A stretch of DNA of 64,000 bases from assembly GCF_025966695.1 (NCBI RefSeq), contig NZ_JAOEIY010000004.1, positions 315,706-379,705 on the forward strand, read 5' to 3'. The notes below the pieces were generated by a model. That model was given only the letters and a program-made list of their open reading frames with translations, was not told where the DNA came from and did no database searches. The position numbers and the translations under genes were made by a program. Shown piece by piece: positions 1 through 10,520 of this stretch. How positions within the stretch are numbered: the stretch's first letter is position 1; each line of letters opens with the position of its first letter. The stretch comes from Stutzerimonas sp. S1 (GTDB lineage: Bacteria; Pseudomonadota; Gammaproteobacteria; Pseudomonadales; Pseudomonadaceae).

Positions 1-1974
1 GGTTTCCTCACCGAGGGCGAGCACAGTCTTCTGACCGCCGCCCAGGCGTTTCTGTGGAAGGTTCGCTATGGCCTGCACATGCTCGCCGGGCGAGCCGAGG
101 ACCGTCTGCTGTTCGATCACCAACGTACGCTGGCCGCCTTGCTCGGCTATGAGGACAGCGATGCCAAGCTGGCCATCGAACGCTTCATGCAGAAGTACTA
201 CCGCGTGGTGATGAGCATCGCCGAGCTGAGCGACCTGGTCGGTCAGCACTTCGCAGAGGTCATTCTCTGGGAGGGCGATTCCAGCCCGAGCACCCCGCTC
301 AACAGCCGTTTCCTGGTACGCGACGGCTTTCTCGAAGTCAGCAATCCATCGATTTTCAAACGCACGCCGTTTGCCATCTTGGAAACCTTCGTGCTTCTGG
401 CCCAGCATTCAGAAATACAGGGCGTGCGCGCCAACACGATCCGCCTGTTACGAGATCACCGCTACCTGATCGACGACGACTTTCGCGGCGATCTCCGCAA
501 TACCAGCCTGTTCATCGAACTGTTCAAGTGCAAGGAAGGCATCCACCGCAATCTGCGCCGGATGAACCGTTACGGAATCCTCGGCCGCTATCTCCCGGAA
601 TTCGGCCACATCGTCGGACAGATGCAGCACGACCTGTTCCACATTTATACCGTCGACGCCCATACGCTCAATGTCATCAAGTATCTGCGCAAGCTCAGCA
701 AGCCGGGCGTTGCCGAGAAGTACCCACTGGCCAGCAAGCTGGTCGAGCGTCTGCCCAAACCAGAGCTGATCTATATCGCGGGCCTCTACCATGACATCGC
801 CAAGGGCCGCGGCGGCGACCATTCCGAGCTTGGAGCCGTCGATGCCGAGCAGTTCTGCGAGCGCCACAAGCTGCCCGCCTGGGATACCCAGCTGGTCGTC
901 TGGCTGGTGCAGAATCACCTGGTGATGTCCACCACAGCGCAGCGCAAGGACCTCTCCGACCCGCAGGTGATCAACGACTTCGCTCAACAAGTGGGCGACG
1001 AAACACATCTGGATTATCTGTACGTGCTGACCGTGGCGGACATCAACGCGACAAACCCAACGCTATGGAACTCTTGGCGGGCCAGCCTGCTACGGCAGCT
1101 GTATACCGAAACCAAGCGCGCGCTCAAACGTGGGCTGGAAAATCCGCTCGGACGCGAAGAGCAGATCCGCCAGACTCAGCGTGCGGCGCTCGACGATCTC
1201 GTGCGCAACGGCACGGATCCAGACGATGCGGAGCAGCTCTGGGCACAGCTGGGCGACGATTACTTCATGCGCCATACGGCCAGCGACGTGGCCTGGCATA
1301 CCGAAGCAATCATCGAGCATGCGAACGACGGCGGCCCACTGGTGCTGATCAAGGAAACTACCCAGCGGGAATTCGAGGGTGGTACGCAGATCTTCATTTA
1401 CGCGCCCGACCAACACGACTTCTTTGCTGTGACGGTGGCGGCTATGGATCAGCTCAACTTGAACATCCATGACGCGCGCATCATCACCTCGAGCAGCCAG
1501 TTCACCCTCGATACCTACATCGTGCTCGATGCCGATGGCACCCCGATCGGCGACAATCCCGAGCGCATCGAGGAGATACGCCAGGGGCTGATTGACGCGC
1601 TGCGCAACCCCGACGAATACCTGACAATCATCCAGCGGCGGGTGCCGCGCCAGCTAAAGCACTTCGCCTTTCCGCCGCAGGTCACCATTCACAACGATAC
1701 CCAGCGCCCCCAAACCATCATCGAGATCATCGCACCGGATCGACCAGGCCTGCTGGCACGTGTGGGACAACTGTTCCTCGACTTCGACCTGTCGGTGCAA
1801 AATGCCAAGATCGCCACGCTGGGCGAACGGGTGGAGGACGTGTTCTTCGTCACCAACGCCGATAACCAGCCGCTATCCGACCCGCAGTTCTGCACCCAGC
1901 TGCAACAAGCGCTGATTGCTCAGCTGCAGCAGGAAAACGAGCATCAGCCATCACCGAGCAGCTTCATCATCTGA
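1..1974 (+). CDS. glnD: GlnD, bifunctional PII uridylyltransferase/uridylyl-removing enzyme (5' end outside window)
   Basis: The frame is open from base 1, so only the C-terminal 657 residues are visible; the family is usually about 900 residues. The missing part holds the nucleotidyltransferase active site. What remains is the helical linker, an HD hydrolase domain (the [14 protein letters not shown] motif near visible residues 263-276) and two C-terminal ACT domains. The ACTs run from about 455 ([13 protein letters not shown]) and about 570 ([16 protein letters not shown]). In the family, UTase/UR modifies PII proteins in response to glutamine, which the ACT domains sense. The gene is convergent with the Mrp operon, 58 bp away. 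The identification is secure. Confidence 0.96.
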   Translation, partial: GFLTEGEHSLLTAAQAFLWKVRYGLHMLAGRAEDRLLFDHQRTLAALLGYEDSDAKLAIERFMQKYYRVVMSIAELSDLVGQHFAEVILWEGDSSPSTPLNSRFLVRDGFLEVSNPSIFKRTPFAILETFVLLAQHSEIQGVRANTIRLLRDHRYLIDDDFRGDLRNTSLFIELFKCKEGIHRNLRRMNRYGILGRYLPEFGHIVGQMQHDLFHIYTVDAHTLNVIKYLRKLSKPGVAEKYPLASKLVERLPKPELIYIAGLYHDIAKGRGGDHSELGAVDAEQFCERHKLPAWDTQLVVWLVQNHLVMSTTAQRKDLSDPQVINDFAQQVGDETHLDYLYVLTVADINATNPTLWNSWRASLLRQLYTETKRALKRGLENPLGREEQIRQTQRAALDDLVRNGTDPDDAEQLWAQLGDDYFMRHTASDVAWHTEAIIEHANDGGPLVLIKETTQREFEGGTQIFIYAPDQHDFFAVTVAAMDQLNLNIHDARIITSSSQFTLDTYIVLDADGTPIGDNPERIEEIRQGLIDALRNPDEYLTIIQRRVPRQLKHFAFPPQVTIHNDTQRPQTIIEIIAPDRPGLLARVGQLFLDFDLSVQNAKIATLGERVEDVFFVTNADNQPLSDPQFCTQLQQALIAQLQQENEHQPSPSSFII

Positions 1975-2032
1975 TCAGCAAGTCGCGCACGAGTGAACCT
2001 GTGCGGCAGCGCGTCAACTACCTTCGCCACCC

Positions 2033-2368
2033 TTACTCCCAGGGCTTGCCGCGGGTCTTATCGATGCAGGGCAGCTTCTGCTGCATGGCCGCCTTGGCCA
2101 GGATGTGCGCACTCACCGGCGCAGTAAGGAAAAGGAACAGAGTGATTAGCAGCTCGTGCGTGCTCAACCCCTCGGTCCGGCTGCCAAAGAAGATCATCGA
2201 TGCGATGACGATACCGCCGACACCCAGTGTTGTCGCCTTGGTTGGCCCGTGCAGGCGCGTGAAGAAATCGGGCAAGCGGTATAGACCGATCGCGCCGACC
2301 AGCGCAAAGAGACTGCCTACTATCAGAAAAATGCTTACCAGCAACTCGATCCAGAAAGGCATTTGCAC
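2033..2368 (-). CDS. mrpG: Mrp-type Na+/H+ antiporter subunit G
   Basis: This 111-residue membrane protein has three hydrophobic segments and the family-typical stretch GLYRLPDFFTRLHGPTKATT in the middle. MrpG (PhaG/MnhG/ShaG) is a small structural subunit of the multisubunit cation/proton antiporter of the inner membrane. It is the last gene of a minus-strand operon; its start lies 3 nt after the mrpF stop, so the two are surely co-transcribed. Length and position match the six-gene sha operon of P. aeruginosa. It contributes to Na+ and pH homeostasis. Confidence 0.94.
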   Translation of the reverse strand: MQMPFWIELLVSIFLIVGSLFALVGAIGLYRLPDFFTRLHGPTKATTLGVGGIVIASMIFFGSRTEGLSTHELLITLFLFLTAPVSAHILAKAAMQQKLPCIDKTRGKPWE

Positions 2369-2371
2369 TCC

Positions 2372-2641
2372 TCAGTCAATGATGTCGCCATGAAGCAGAT
2401 GCTTGCCGACGGCGACCGTACTGACGAAACCCATCACCGCAATGAGCAAGGCCGCCTCGAAGAACAGATCCGACGCCAGCCAGATGCCGAACAGCACGAT
2501 CATCGCCAGTGCGTTGATATACAGCGTATCCAGCGCCAGGACGCGATCCGGCATGTCCGGCCCCTGGATCAGGCGTACCACATTGAGCACCGTCGCCAAC
2601 GAGATGATCGCCAGACAGATGGGTATCACGTACGCGAGCAT
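2372..2641 (-). CDS. mrpF: Mrp-type Na+/H+ antiporter subunit F
   Basis: This 89-residue protein has three hydrophobic segments and the conserved motif GPDMPDRVLALDTLYINA, which is diagnostic of MrpF/PhaF. The acidic residues of that motif lie in or next to the second membrane helix. The start codon lies within the end of mrpE (16-bp overlap), which implies translational coupling. MrpF is an essential membrane subunit of the antiporter complex but not itself a NuoL-like channel. The assignment is secure from sequence and operon order. Confidence 0.94.
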   Translation of the reverse strand: MLAYVIPICLAIISLATVLNVVRLIQGPDMPDRVLALDTLYINALAMIVLFGIWLASDLFFEAALLIAVMGFVSTVAVGKHLLHGDIID

Positions 2642-3126
2642 TCGAAAATCTCCAGCAGCGGCGCCTCGTAGCGCGCTTTTACTTCATGCGCCAGCGCACC
2701 GACATCCGGCGCGTCCAGTGCGTGCAGCAACAAGGTTTTGTGGTCCGGGCTCAAGCCGGCCGACACCGTACCCGGCGTCAGCGAGATGATGCTGGTCAGT
2801 ACCGCGAGCACGAAATCGCTCTCGATCTCCATTGGCACCTCGATGAAGGCCGGGCTGAGCCGACTCTTCGGGCCGAGCACCAGCCTGGCGACATGCAGGT
2901 TCGCGACCACGATGTCGTAAAAAACCAGAGCAATAAAGCGACACAGCAGCAATGGCTTGCGTACCTTCGGCACGTCAACCAGAAAGTTGCGCACCAGTAG
3001 CGGCAGCGCCCAGCCAAGAAATGCGCCGAGCACCAAATGACCCACGCTCAGCGTGTTGTTCAACATCAGCCAGAGCAGCATGAGCAGTACGCTCAACGCA
3101 GGACGGGGTAACCAGCGAGCCCTCAT
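2626..3126 (-). CDS. mrpE: Mrp-type Na+/H+ antiporter subunit E
   Basis: This 166-residue protein has two or three N-terminal membrane segments (from about residue 8) and a cytoplasmic C-terminal part with LTSIISLTPGTVSAGLS, the MrpE signature. The ATG at 3126 was chosen because it overlaps the mrpD stop as ATGA; the frame stays open further upstream, but that part is antisense-like and lies inside mrpD. MrpE is a structural subunit of the antiporter. It overlaps mrpF by 16 bp at its 3' end. Confidence 0.93.
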   Translation of the reverse strand: MRARWLPRPALSVLLMLLWLMLNNTLSVGHLVLGAFLGWALPLLVRNFLVDVPKVRKPLLLCRFIALVFYDIVVANLHVARLVLGPKSRLSPAFIEVPMEIESDFVLAVLTSIISLTPGTVSAGLSPDHKTLLLHALDAPDVGALAHEVKARYEAPLLEIFECSRT

Positions 3127-4625
3127 GCCCCACCTCCCTGAATCGTCTGCAAATAGGGTTGCAGGTCCAGTAACTGGCTCGCCGTTGCCTGCAGATAGAC
3201 CTGCAGCGGTTGCGCCACGACGACCAGCAACAAGCTGGCTGACAACAGCCCTGCGGCGGCCAGCAACCGTACAGGATCGGCGCTTACGCTGATTGGAATC
3301 TCCGCATTGGTCCGCCAGAACACTAGGCTTCCAGCGCGACTCAGAGCAATCAGCATGCCGAAACCGCCAACCAGTATCACTGACCACAGCCATGCAGCCT
3401 GAGTATCCAGCTCAACTGCGCGCAACAGCATCACCTTGCCAAGGAAGCCAGAAAATGGCGGCAACCCTGCCACGGAGATCGCACCTGCGAAAAACAACAT
3501 GCCCAGCAGCAGCGGCTGATGTAATGCCGGTGCGGATACCAGATCGGTACCATGCTCGCCCCGCTGCCGGCCGATCAGATCGGCCAGCAAGAACAGCGCC
3601 CCGGCGATCAAAGTGCTATGCAGCAGGTAATACAGCGCAGCAGAAAGCCCCTGCGCCGTAGCGAGGGCGATGCCTGCCAACAACGTGCCGACCGATACCA
3701 CCACCAGGTAGGCCAGCAGGATTTGCAGGTTGCGTGCCGCCAGTGCGCCGGTCACGCCGGCCGCCAGCGTGAGCAGCGATAGCGGCCAGAGCCACTCCTG
3801 CGCCATGTTGGCAAGCTCGCCCGCCTCGCTGCCGTAAATCAAGGTGAACACCCGCAGAATCGCGTACAGCCCCACTTTAGTCATGATCGCGAACAGCGCA
3901 GCCACAGGCGCTGTCGCAGCCGCGTAGGCGCGCGGCAACCAGAAGAACAGAGGAAGGATCGCAGCCTTGAGTGCGAAAACCACCAGCAACAGGAAGCCCG
4001 CGGCTGCTACTAAGGGCGCCTCAGCCGGATCGAGCTGCCCGACACGCCACGCCAGGTCGGCCATGTTCAGCGTTCCCAGCAGGCCGTAGAGCATGCTCAC
4101 GCCAAGCAAGAAGAACGACGAGCCGAGCAGATTCAAAACAACGTAATGCACACCCGACCGCACTCGCTGGGGACCGTGGCCATGTAGCAACAGGGCGTAG
4201 GAGGAAATGAGCAGGATCTCGAAGAAAACGAACAGGTTGAACAGATCGCCGGTGAGAAAGGCCCCGTTGATGCCCAGCAGCTGAAACTGGAACAGCGCGT
4301 GGAAATTCGGCCCGCGCTCGTCGTCGCCACGACTGGCATAAAGCAACGCAAAGCCAGCCAGCACTGCGGTGACCAGCAGCATCAACGCACTCAGGCGATC
4401 CAGCAGCAACACGATACCGAACGGCGGCTGCCAGTTTCCCAGTGCATAGATGCGCAGCTGATCGTCGCCGGCAAGCAGCAGCAACCAGACCGAAAGCGGC
4501 ACCAACGCCCAAGTCGCCATCAGTGACAGCAGGCGCTTGCTCGAAGGCCCCAGGCGATGGCCTAGCAGGAGCACAGCCCCCATGAACAGCGGCAACAGGA
4601 TAGGCAGGATCAGTACATGCTTCAT
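3123..4625 (-). CDS. mrpD: Mrp-type Na+/H+ antiporter subunit D (NuoM/NuoN-like)
   Basis: This 500-residue polytopic protein has about 14 hydrophobic helices and belongs to the proton-translocating family shared with complex I subunits NuoL/M/N. Recognisable parts include the helix containing LNLLGSSFFLLGVSMLYG, a middle region with KAAILPLFFWLPRAYAAA and the following HSTLIAGALFLLADLIG. The conserved lysine in the KAAILP helix is the expected ion-path residue. The start overlaps the mrpC stop by 4 bp (ATGA) and the stop overlaps the mrpE start likewise. It probably forms one of the two ion channels of the complex. Confidence 0.95.
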   Translation of the reverse strand: MKHVLILPILLPLFMGAVLLLGHRLGPSSKRLLSLMATWALVPLSVWLLLLAGDDQLRIYALGNWQPPFGIVLLLDRLSALMLLVTAVLAGFALLYASRGDDERGPNFHALFQFQLLGINGAFLTGDLFNLFVFFEILLISSYALLLHGHGPQRVRSGVHYVVLNLLGSSFFLLGVSMLYGLLGTLNMADLAWRVGQLDPAEAPLVAAAGFLLLVVFALKAAILPLFFWLPRAYAAATAPVAALFAIMTKVGLYAILRVFTLIYGSEAGELANMAQEWLWPLSLLTLAAGVTGALAARNLQILLAYLVVVSVGTLLAGIALATAQGLSAALYYLLHSTLIAGALFLLADLIGRQRGEHGTDLVSAPALHQPLLLGMLFFAGAISVAGLPPFSGFLGKVMLLRAVELDTQAAWLWSVILVGGFGMLIALSRAGSLVFWRTNAEIPISVSADPVRLLAAAGLLSASLLLVVVAQPLQVYLQATASQLLDLQPYLQTIQGGGA

Positions 4626-4954
4626 TCGCGCGGCTCCCGGCCATCCACGTGGTCGGTGCGCAGCTCACCGATGCCGCGCAGTGCCAATACCACCACGAAC
4701 GCTGTCATGGCAAAACCGATGACGATAGCCGTCAGGACCAGGGCTTGCGGTAACGGATCACCATACTCCGCGCTCTTGCCGAGCACTGCCGGTGCGCCAG
4801 TCGCCAACCGACCCATGGAAAAGATGAACAGATTCACCGCATAGGAAATCAGCGTCAGCCCCATGACCACCGGAAAGATCCGCGCGCGCAACAGCAGATA
4901 CACGCCGCTAGCAGTCATTACCCCCAGGGTGATGGCAAACAACGCTTCCATCAC
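4622..4954 (-). CDS. mrpC: Mrp-type Na+/H+ antiporter subunit C (NuoK-like)
   Basis: This 110-residue protein has three transmembrane helices and the NuoK/MrpC pattern [19 protein letters not shown] followed by [14 protein letters not shown]. The third segment ([20 protein letters not shown]) carries the usual T-A-I-V-I-G motif. It overlaps mrpA and mrpD by 4 bp each. Family members cooperate with MrpA and MrpD in ion translocation. Confidence 0.95.
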   Translation of the reverse strand: MMEALFAITLGVMTASGVYLLLRARIFPVVMGLTLISYAVNLFIFSMGRLATGAPAVLGKSAEYGDPLPQALVLTAIVIGFAMTAFVVVLALRGIGELRTDHVDGREPRE

Positions 4955-7743
4955 AGCACCTCCTTGCTGGATTCGTCCTGACTGACATGACCGATGTTGG
5001 ACAGAATTATCAACGTCGCGCCAACTACCACCAGGTACACCCCCAGATCGAACAGCATTGCCGTCGCCAGCTCGAATTCCCCAACCAGCGGCAGGTTGAA
5101 ATGGCCGAACGCCGAAGTAAGGAACGGATAGCCGAACAGCCAGCTGCCAAGCCCGGTAAGCCCGGCGGTGAGCAAGCCGGCGCCGATAACCGAGTGATAG
5201 CTGAACGGTTGTCGCTGCTGCGCCCAGACAACGCCGTGGGAGATGTACTGCAGAATCAGCGCCACCGCGGTGATCAGGCCGGCGATGAAGCCACCGCCCG
5301 GCAGGTTGTGACCACGTAGAAAGATGAACACCGAGATCAGCAGAGCCATCGGCAACAATGCGCGTGCCAAAGTATCGAGAATCATCGGATGACTATCGAC
5401 AGACCAGAGCCGGCCACCATAGTCACGAATCGAATGCGGCAGGTGCAGGCCCTGCAGCATGCCGTAGATAGCCACACCGGCGATCGCCAGGACGCTGATT
5501 TCACCGAGCGTATCGAAACCGCGGAAATCCACCAGGATCACGTTGACGACGTTGGTGCCACCTCCGCCAGACAGGCTGTTCTCCAAGAAGAACCCGGCGA
5601 TACTCTCATAGGGCCGAGTGAGCACTGCATAAGCCAGCAGCGCGACCATCGTACCGACGCTGCCTGCGAGCAGTAGATCGCGGAAACTACGCAGACTGCT
5701 GGATTCGACCGGCGTGCGGTCGGGCATGAAAAACAGCGTCAAGATCAGCAGGATGATCGACACCACCTCCACCGACAGCTGGGTCAACGCCAGATCGGGC
5801 GCCGAATAGCGGGCAAACGCCAGCGCCACCATCAGTCCGACCACGCTGAGCGCCATCAGGGCGACCAGCCGACGTCGATGGAAGAGCACCGTCAGCAGTG
5901 ACGTCAATGCCAGGATCGCCATTCCCAACACCGTCACACCATCCAGCGGTGTCATCGCCACTGGCCCGTGAAAAGAGTCCAGCGGCGACAGTGCGACGAT
6001 AACCAGCGCGAGCGCACTGATCAGCATCAGCGCCAGATAGCGCTGCAGTGAGCTATTGTCGAGTAGTTCAGTAACCTTGCGTGCCGCCAGCACCAAGCCG
6101 CCAATGACACGTTCGAAGACTTCGAGGGAGTCGACTGCAGGAAGCCCTGCGTACCAACGGAACGCCCACTGACGCAGCGAATAGATCAAAACGCCGCCAG
6201 CCAGAGCGATGAAACTCATGGCCAGCGGCAGATTGAAGCCATGCCAGATGGCCAAGCTGTACTGCGGCACGTCGCCGTTCAGACTTGCGGCCACAGCGGC
6301 GGCCAACAATGGCGCCACCGTGTAGGCAGGCAGCATGCCCACCAACAGGCAGAGCAGCACCAGCACCTCCACCGGAATCTTCATGTAACGTGCTGGCTCG
6401 TGAGGCGGGTATTTCGGCAGGTCGATCGGCTCGCCGTTGAAGAACACGTCATGAATGAAGCGCAACGAGTAAGCCACCGAGAAAGCACTGGCGAGCGTCG
6501 CCAACGCAGGGATCGTCCAGTAGAAGCTGCCCAGCAGATGCTGATCCAGTGTCTCGGCAAAGAACATCTCCTTGCTCAGGAAGCCGTTGAGCAACGGCAC
6601 TCCCGCCATCGCCAGGGAGGCGACCATCGCCAGCGCGGCGGTATGCGGCATGTACTTCCACATTCCATTGATGCGCCGCATGTCGCGCGTGCCGGTCTCA
6701 TGGTCAATGATGCCCGCGGCCATGAACAGCGAGGCCTTGAAGGTTGCGTGATTGATGATGTGGAAGATCGCCGCCACCGCCGCTAGCCGCGAATCGAGGC
6801 CGAACAGCAGCGTGATCAAGCCCAGATGACTAATGGTTGAGTAAGCCAGCAGGCCTTTCAGGTCGTGCTGGAACAGCGCCATCACCGCGCCCAGCAACAG
6901 CGTCGCCAGACCGGTCATACTCACTAGATAGAACCACAACTCCGAATCGGCTAGCGCTGGATACAACCGCGCGAGCAGGAACACCCCGGCCTTGACCATG
7001 GTCGCCGAATGCAGAAACGCCGACACCGGCGTCGGTGCCGCCATCGCCTGTGGTAGCCAAAAATGGAATGGAAACTGCGCCGACTTGGTGAAGATTCCGA
7101 GCAGGACCAGAATAAGGATCAGCGGATAGAGCGAATGACTGCGGATCGTGTCGCCAGCGTCGAGCACGGTACTGAGCTCGAAACTGCCGACGACATGGCC
7201 TATCAGGAGGATCCCAGCCAGCAACGCTAAACCGCCGCCGCCGGTGATCGCCAGAGCCATGCGCGCGCCCTGCCGAGCATCGGCACGGTGATTCCAGTAT
7301 CCGATCAGCAGGAACGACGACAGGCTCGTTAGTTCCCAGAACATCAGCATCAGCAGGAGGTTTTCCGATAGCACGACCCCCAGCATCGCGCCCATGAACA
7401 GCAGGAAGAACCCGAAAAAGCGCCCCATCGGGTCGCTTTTCGCCAGGTAATAGCGGGCGTACAGGATGACCAGCAGGCCGATACCGAGAATCAGCAATGC
7501 AAACAGAAAACCAAGGCCATCCAGACGCAAGCTGAGATTAAGCCCCAACTCCGGCAACCAGGGCACATGCACGACCTGGGTCTCGCCAGCGAACACAGCG
7601 GAGCGTTTGGACAGCAGCAGGATCAGCGCAGCCAGCGGAGCGATGCCGGCGCCCAGCGCGCAGGCCGAACGGCCAGCACGCTCCAGCAATACGGGCAGAA
7701 AAATCCCCAGAAATGGCAGGGCAATGATCAGCGCAAGCGCCAT
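4951..7743 (-). CDS. mrpA: Mrp-type Na+/H+ antiporter fused subunits A and B
   Basis: This 930-residue protein is the first gene of the antiporter operon. Residues 1-500 are NuoL-like (for example [19 protein letters not shown] and [20 protein letters not shown]). A second, MrpA-specific block of helices follows, and the last 130 residues are the MnhB domain ([15 protein letters not shown] onward). The A-B fusion is the normal arrangement in Pseudomonas (ShaA/PhaAB). The start ATG at 7743 lies at the head of the operon, 230 bp from the next gene. A cation/H+ exchange role in salt and pH tolerance follows from the family. Confidence 0.95.
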   Translation of the reverse strand: MALALIIALPFLGIFLPVLLERAGRSACALGAGIAPLAALILLLSKRSAVFAGETQVVHVPWLPELGLNLSLRLDGLGFLFALLILGIGLLVILYARYYLAKSDPMGRFFGFFLLFMGAMLGVVLSENLLLMLMFWELTSLSSFLLIGYWNHRADARQGARMALAITGGGGLALLAGILLIGHVVGSFELSTVLDAGDTIRSHSLYPLILILVLLGIFTKSAQFPFHFWLPQAMAAPTPVSAFLHSATMVKAGVFLLARLYPALADSELWFYLVSMTGLATLLLGAVMALFQHDLKGLLAYSTISHLGLITLLFGLDSRLAAVAAIFHIINHATFKASLFMAAGIIDHETGTRDMRRINGMWKYMPHTAALAMVASLAMAGVPLLNGFLSKEMFFAETLDQHLLGSFYWTIPALATLASAFSVAYSLRFIHDVFFNGEPIDLPKYPPHEPARYMKIPVEVLVLLCLLVGMLPAYTVAPLLAAAVAASLNGDVPQYSLAIWHGFNLPLAMSFIALAGGVLIYSLRQWAFRWYAGLPAVDSLEVFERVIGGLVLAARKVTELLDNSSLQRYLALMLISALALVIVALSPLDSFHGPVAMTPLDGVTVLGMAILALTSLLTVLFHRRRLVALMALSVVGLMVALAFARYSAPDLALTQLSVEVVSIILLILTLFFMPDRTPVESSSLRSFRDLLLAGSVGTMVALLAYAVLTRPYESIAGFFLENSLSGGGGTNVVNVILVDFRGFDTLGEISVLAIAGVAIYGMLQGLHLPHSIRDYGGRLWSVDSHPMILDTLARALLPMALLISVFIFLRGHNLPGGGFIAGLITAVALILQYISHGVVWAQQRQPFSYHSVIGAGLLTAGLTGLGSWLFGYPFLTSAFGHFNLPLVGEFELATAMLFDLGVYLVVVGATLIILSNIGHVSQDESSKEVL

Positions 7744-7879
7744 GAAATGAACCCCTTAAGCCGTCCGTGTTGGCGGCATCTTTTTTATCCTGAGCGGGCC
7801 GACTATCAGCCCGAGCACACGCATAGACGCGCTCGATTATCCATATCGACGGGGCGAACGTCATGGACACATGTATTAC

Positions 7880-7930
7880 GAAAAACAAAAAGGCGCCGCT
7901 TCGTCTCAGCATGAGAGCGAAACCGGCACC
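7880..7930 (-). terminator. Intrinsic terminator of the glycine-zipper lipoprotein gene
   Basis: On the minus strand an imperfect GC-rich hairpin (7892-7930, two arms of about 17-19 nt with small bulges and a three-base loop) is followed by a tract of two T5 runs separated by one G. It lies 44 bp after the stop codon at 7974 and before the mrp promoter region. Confidence 0.75.
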
Positions 7931-7973
7931 CTAATATGGCTATCAAAGTTCGGCTGCGGGAGTGCCGCGCCTG

Positions 7974-8435
7974 TCAAGGCGTGACGCGACTGGTTCCGCT
8001 GACACTCAAAATGCGGACCCGCTGGCCGACCCTGAAGACCTGATTGGGTTCAACCTCCTGCACGTAAGCCCGGATGTTGCCATCGTCTTCGCGCACGGTG
8101 ATTTCGACACCCTGTGTGCGGGTGATCCCCTCCTCCGCAGCCGCGCCGAGCATGCCTCCAGCGACAGCACCGATGACGGCTGCAACGGCACTGCCACGCC
8201 CCCCTCCGACTCCGCTGCCTGCGACCCCACCTACGATAGCGCCGGCACCAGAGCCGATCGGAGTCTTCGTACCCTCGATCTTGACCGGCCGCAGTGATTC
8301 GATCGTTCCGTAACGCACAGTCTGAACAGCACGAGCCTCGTCGCGTGAATAGGTATCGCCAGTGAGACTCGAGGCACAGCCGCCGACCGCAAGCGCGATG
8401 GCAGTGAGTGAAGCGATGCAAATAGACTTGCGCAT
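7974..8435 (-). CDS. SlyB-type outer membrane lipoprotein with glycine-zipper domain
   Basis: This 153-residue protein has a signal peptide ending in a lipobox (VGGC, Cys at about residue 20). A glycine zipper (GSGAGAIVGGVAGSGVGGG through AVAGGMLGAA) follows, with a beta-rich C-terminal part starting near ITVREDDG. This is the 2TM glycine-zipper layout of SlyB/PcpY, small lipoproteins of the outer membrane linked to envelope integrity. It is transcribed alone, divergent from a small membrane protein, with its own terminator downstream. The exact paralogue cannot be fixed without a search, so no symbol is given. Confidence 0.85.
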   Translation of the reverse strand: MRKSICIASLTAIALAVGGCASSLTGDTYSRDEARAVQTVRYGTIESLRPVKIEGTKTPIGSGAGAIVGGVAGSGVGGGRGSAVAAVIGAVAGGMLGAAAEEGITRTQGVEITVREDDGNIRAYVQEVEPNQVFRVGQRVRILSVSGTSRVTP

Positions 8436-8596
8436 TGGTTTTCTCCTGAAAAACGAACGGATCCACGCCAGCAGATTGATTCAAGCGGCTCGGGCAAGGA
8501 AATCACTTGGCAACCAATCAGCTCTGTCGCAGCATTCTCGCCGCTCGGAACGCTATAACGCGAGCTATTGGATCGCGCTCACCCCTAAGAACGAGA

Positions 8597-8857
8597 ATGT
8601 CCGTGGATTACTTCATCATAGCCATCACTACCGTCGCCGGCCTGGCTTTCCATGCCTGGCTCTTCTTTCGCTTCCGCCGCTGGGCCGAACGCGATCTGGC
8701 CTTGTCGATCGCCGGCAGCGATCCGGACAAACGCGCCTGGCTGTTGGCGCGCCTAGGCGAGGCCAAAGCGCGGAAGATCAAGCGCAGCGAATTGCAGGCG
8801 TGGCTGGAGCACGAAGCATTGCAATATCCCGAATCCGAGCCACGCAACGATCAGTAA
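8597..8857 (+). CDS. Small membrane protein of unknown function
   Basis: This 86-residue protein has one N-terminal transmembrane helix (residues 4-25, FIIAITTVAGLAFHAWLFF) and a charged cytoplasmic tail rich in Arg, Lys and Glu. The ATG at 8597 gives a sensible hydrophobic N-terminus; the frame is open 30 codons further upstream, but that extension is Arg-rich and lacks membrane character. The ribosome site is weak. It sits divergent from the lipoprotein and convergent with pdxH (33 bp apart). I do not recognise a named family. Confidence 0.7.
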   Translation: MSVDYFIIAITTVAGLAFHAWLFFRFRRWAERDLALSIAGSDPDKRAWLLARLGEAKARKIKRSELQAWLEHEALQYPESEPRNDQ

Positions 8858-8890
8858 CAGGCCAAGCGACAACGGTTGAACTCAAGCTCT

Positions 8891-9538
8891 TCAGGGCGCC
8901 AACCGCCGACGTTCCCAGCCATTGGCGACGTAGCGATAATCGAGCCGATCGTGCAGACGACTGGGACGACCCTGCCAGAACTCGAGACGGTCCGGGACCA
9001 GTCGATAACCGCCCCAATGCGGCGGACAGTGTGGCGCCTGATCGAGGAAGCGCTGTTCGGTTTCCGCCAGAAGTCGTTCCAACTCCGCACGATCGCGGAT
9101 CACCCGACTCTGTGGCGAGGCCCAGGCCCCCAGGCGACTGCCTAGGGGGCGAACGTGATAATAGGCGTCCGATTCCTCTGTGCTGACTTTCTCCACTCGA
9201 CCCTCGATACGGACCTGGCGCTCCAGCGTAGGCCAGAAGAACGTCATCGCGGCGAACGGCTGGCGGCTCAGTTGCTGCCCCTTGTCGCTGTCGTAGTTGG
9301 TAAAGAAGGTGAAGCCGCGTTCGTCTAGCGCCTTGAGCAACAGAATCCGGCAATGAGGCCGCGCCTCCTCGTCTACCGTTGCCAGCGACATGGCATTGGG
9401 CTCAACCGGCGCCTGCTCGGTCTTCATCGCCTCACTGAACCACTGACGGAACAGGCTGAACGGGTCTTCCGGGGCGTTCAGCTCGCTGAGCCCTTCACGG
9501 GTGTAGTCGCGGCGCATGTCAGCCAGGGACTGGATCAT
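8891..9538 (-). CDS. pdxH: Pyridoxamine 5'-phosphate oxidase PdxH
   Basis: At 215 residues this is the full family length. PdxH uses FMN and oxygen to turn pyridoxamine or pyridoxine phosphate into pyridoxal phosphate, the last step of PLP synthesis and salvage. Visible family motifs are the N-terminal [12 protein letters not shown], the FMN-binding [19 protein letters not shown], the mid-part [18 protein letters not shown] and the C-terminal [13 protein letters not shown]. The protein ends in the typical Arg-Leu-Ala-Pro. It is monocistronic. Confidence 0.97.
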   Translation of the reverse strand: MIQSLADMRRDYTREGLSELNAPEDPFSLFRQWFSEAMKTEQAPVEPNAMSLATVDEEARPHCRILLLKALDERGFTFFTNYDSDKGQQLSRQPFAAMTFFWPTLERQVRIEGRVEKVSTEESDAYYHVRPLGSRLGAWASPQSRVIRDRAELERLLAETEQRFLDQAPHCPPHWGGYRLVPDRLEFWQGRPSRLHDRLDYRYVANGWERRRLAP

Positions 9539-9688
9539 TCACAGGTTCCTTCTTCAAAACGGGCCGGGTCAGAGATGGCGGCGGTTACCTTGCCACCACG
9601 GCGCGCCGGGGCAGACGGTATACCTTTCCCGACGATCCAACGAAGACTAGCTTATCTCGAACGCCGAAAGCCCCTCTTGACGCAACGC

Positions 9689-9720
9689 AAAAGCAAACGG
9701 GCCCGATTGGGCCCGTTTGC
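9689..9720 (-). terminator. Intrinsic terminator after the OmpA-type lipoprotein gene
   Basis: A perfect 12-bp stem (9693-9704 with 9709-9720) encloses a 4-nt loop; on the minus strand it is followed by four T. It lies 24 bp past the stop at 9744. Confidence 0.88.
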
Positions 9721-9743
9721 TGTAAACCTATGACGAGACAGTT

Positions 9744-10385
9744 CTATTTCTTTTCGGTCTCGCTGACTTTGGCAACCGCCACCTGCGTAGTCTCGACTGT
9801 CGGATCATTGTATTCGGCAACCGTCGCCAGCAAAGTGCTTTGCGGAGTGAGCAGCATCTCGACGCGCCGGTTTAGCGCGCGTCCTTCCTTGCTATCGTTG
9901 GCAGCTCGCGGCTTATCTGCGCCGAGACCACGAATGCGCAGGCGATCATGCTTCAATCCGCTGAGGCGAAATATGGCCGCCACTGCGCCTGCGCGTTCGC
10001 GGCTGATGGTGCGGTTGATCTTGTCGGAGCCAGTACTGTCGGCATGACCCAGCACGATCACAGCCGTCTTGTTGTCCTTTTCCACCAGCTTGGCAACACG
10101 GGTGATCGGGCCTAGCGTGACCGGGAGCAACATCCCTGGCCGATCTGGATTGAAAGACGAATCCACCGGCGCAGTGATGACCAACAGGTGGTCACGACGC
10201 TCCAGTTCGAAACGGCTGTCCTTGAGTGCCTCACGCAGTCGCGGCTCGTACTCATCGAGCCAGGCCTTATCGATTTTTGCCGCAGCCGGAACGACCGCTG
10301 CTGTATCGGCAGGCTTTTCATCCTGCGAGCTGCAGCCGACGATCATGAGGCAGAGAATCAGGGAAACGCTTTTCAGCAGGTTCAT
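9744..10385 (-). CDS. OmpA-family peptidoglycan-binding lipoprotein
   Basis: This 213-residue protein begins with a lipoprotein signal (lipobox IVGC, Cys18). The ATG at 10385 puts the signal peptide at the N-terminus; the ten codons upstream do not fit. Residues about 65-180 form an OmpA_C domain with the pattern GHADSTG, ISRERAGAVAAIF and the closing ALNRRVEMLL. In the family this domain binds diaminopimelate in peptidoglycan. The short tail after residue 185 is variable. It probably tethers the outer membrane to the wall; the specific role is unknown. Confidence 0.86.
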   Translation of the reverse strand: MNLLKSVSLILCLMIVGCSSQDEKPADTAAVVPAAAKIDKAWLDEYEPRLREALKDSRFELERRDHLLVITAPVDSSFNPDRPGMLLPVTLGPITRVAKLVEKDNKTAVIVLGHADSTGSDKINRTISRERAGAVAAIFRLSGLKHDRLRIRGLGADKPRAANDSKEGRALNRRVEMLLTPQSTLLATVAEYNDPTVETTQVAVAKVSETEKK

Positions 10386-10520
10386 GTGCAGGTTCCATCG
10401 GCCGGACGAGTGCAAATTGCCCCACCGGACAAACCAGCCGGCGGAAATTGAAGCGAATGATCAAATTGTGGCTGCAAGTATCTGCCCTGCAAAGCCTAGC
10501 TCTTCAGAACTGACGAGTGG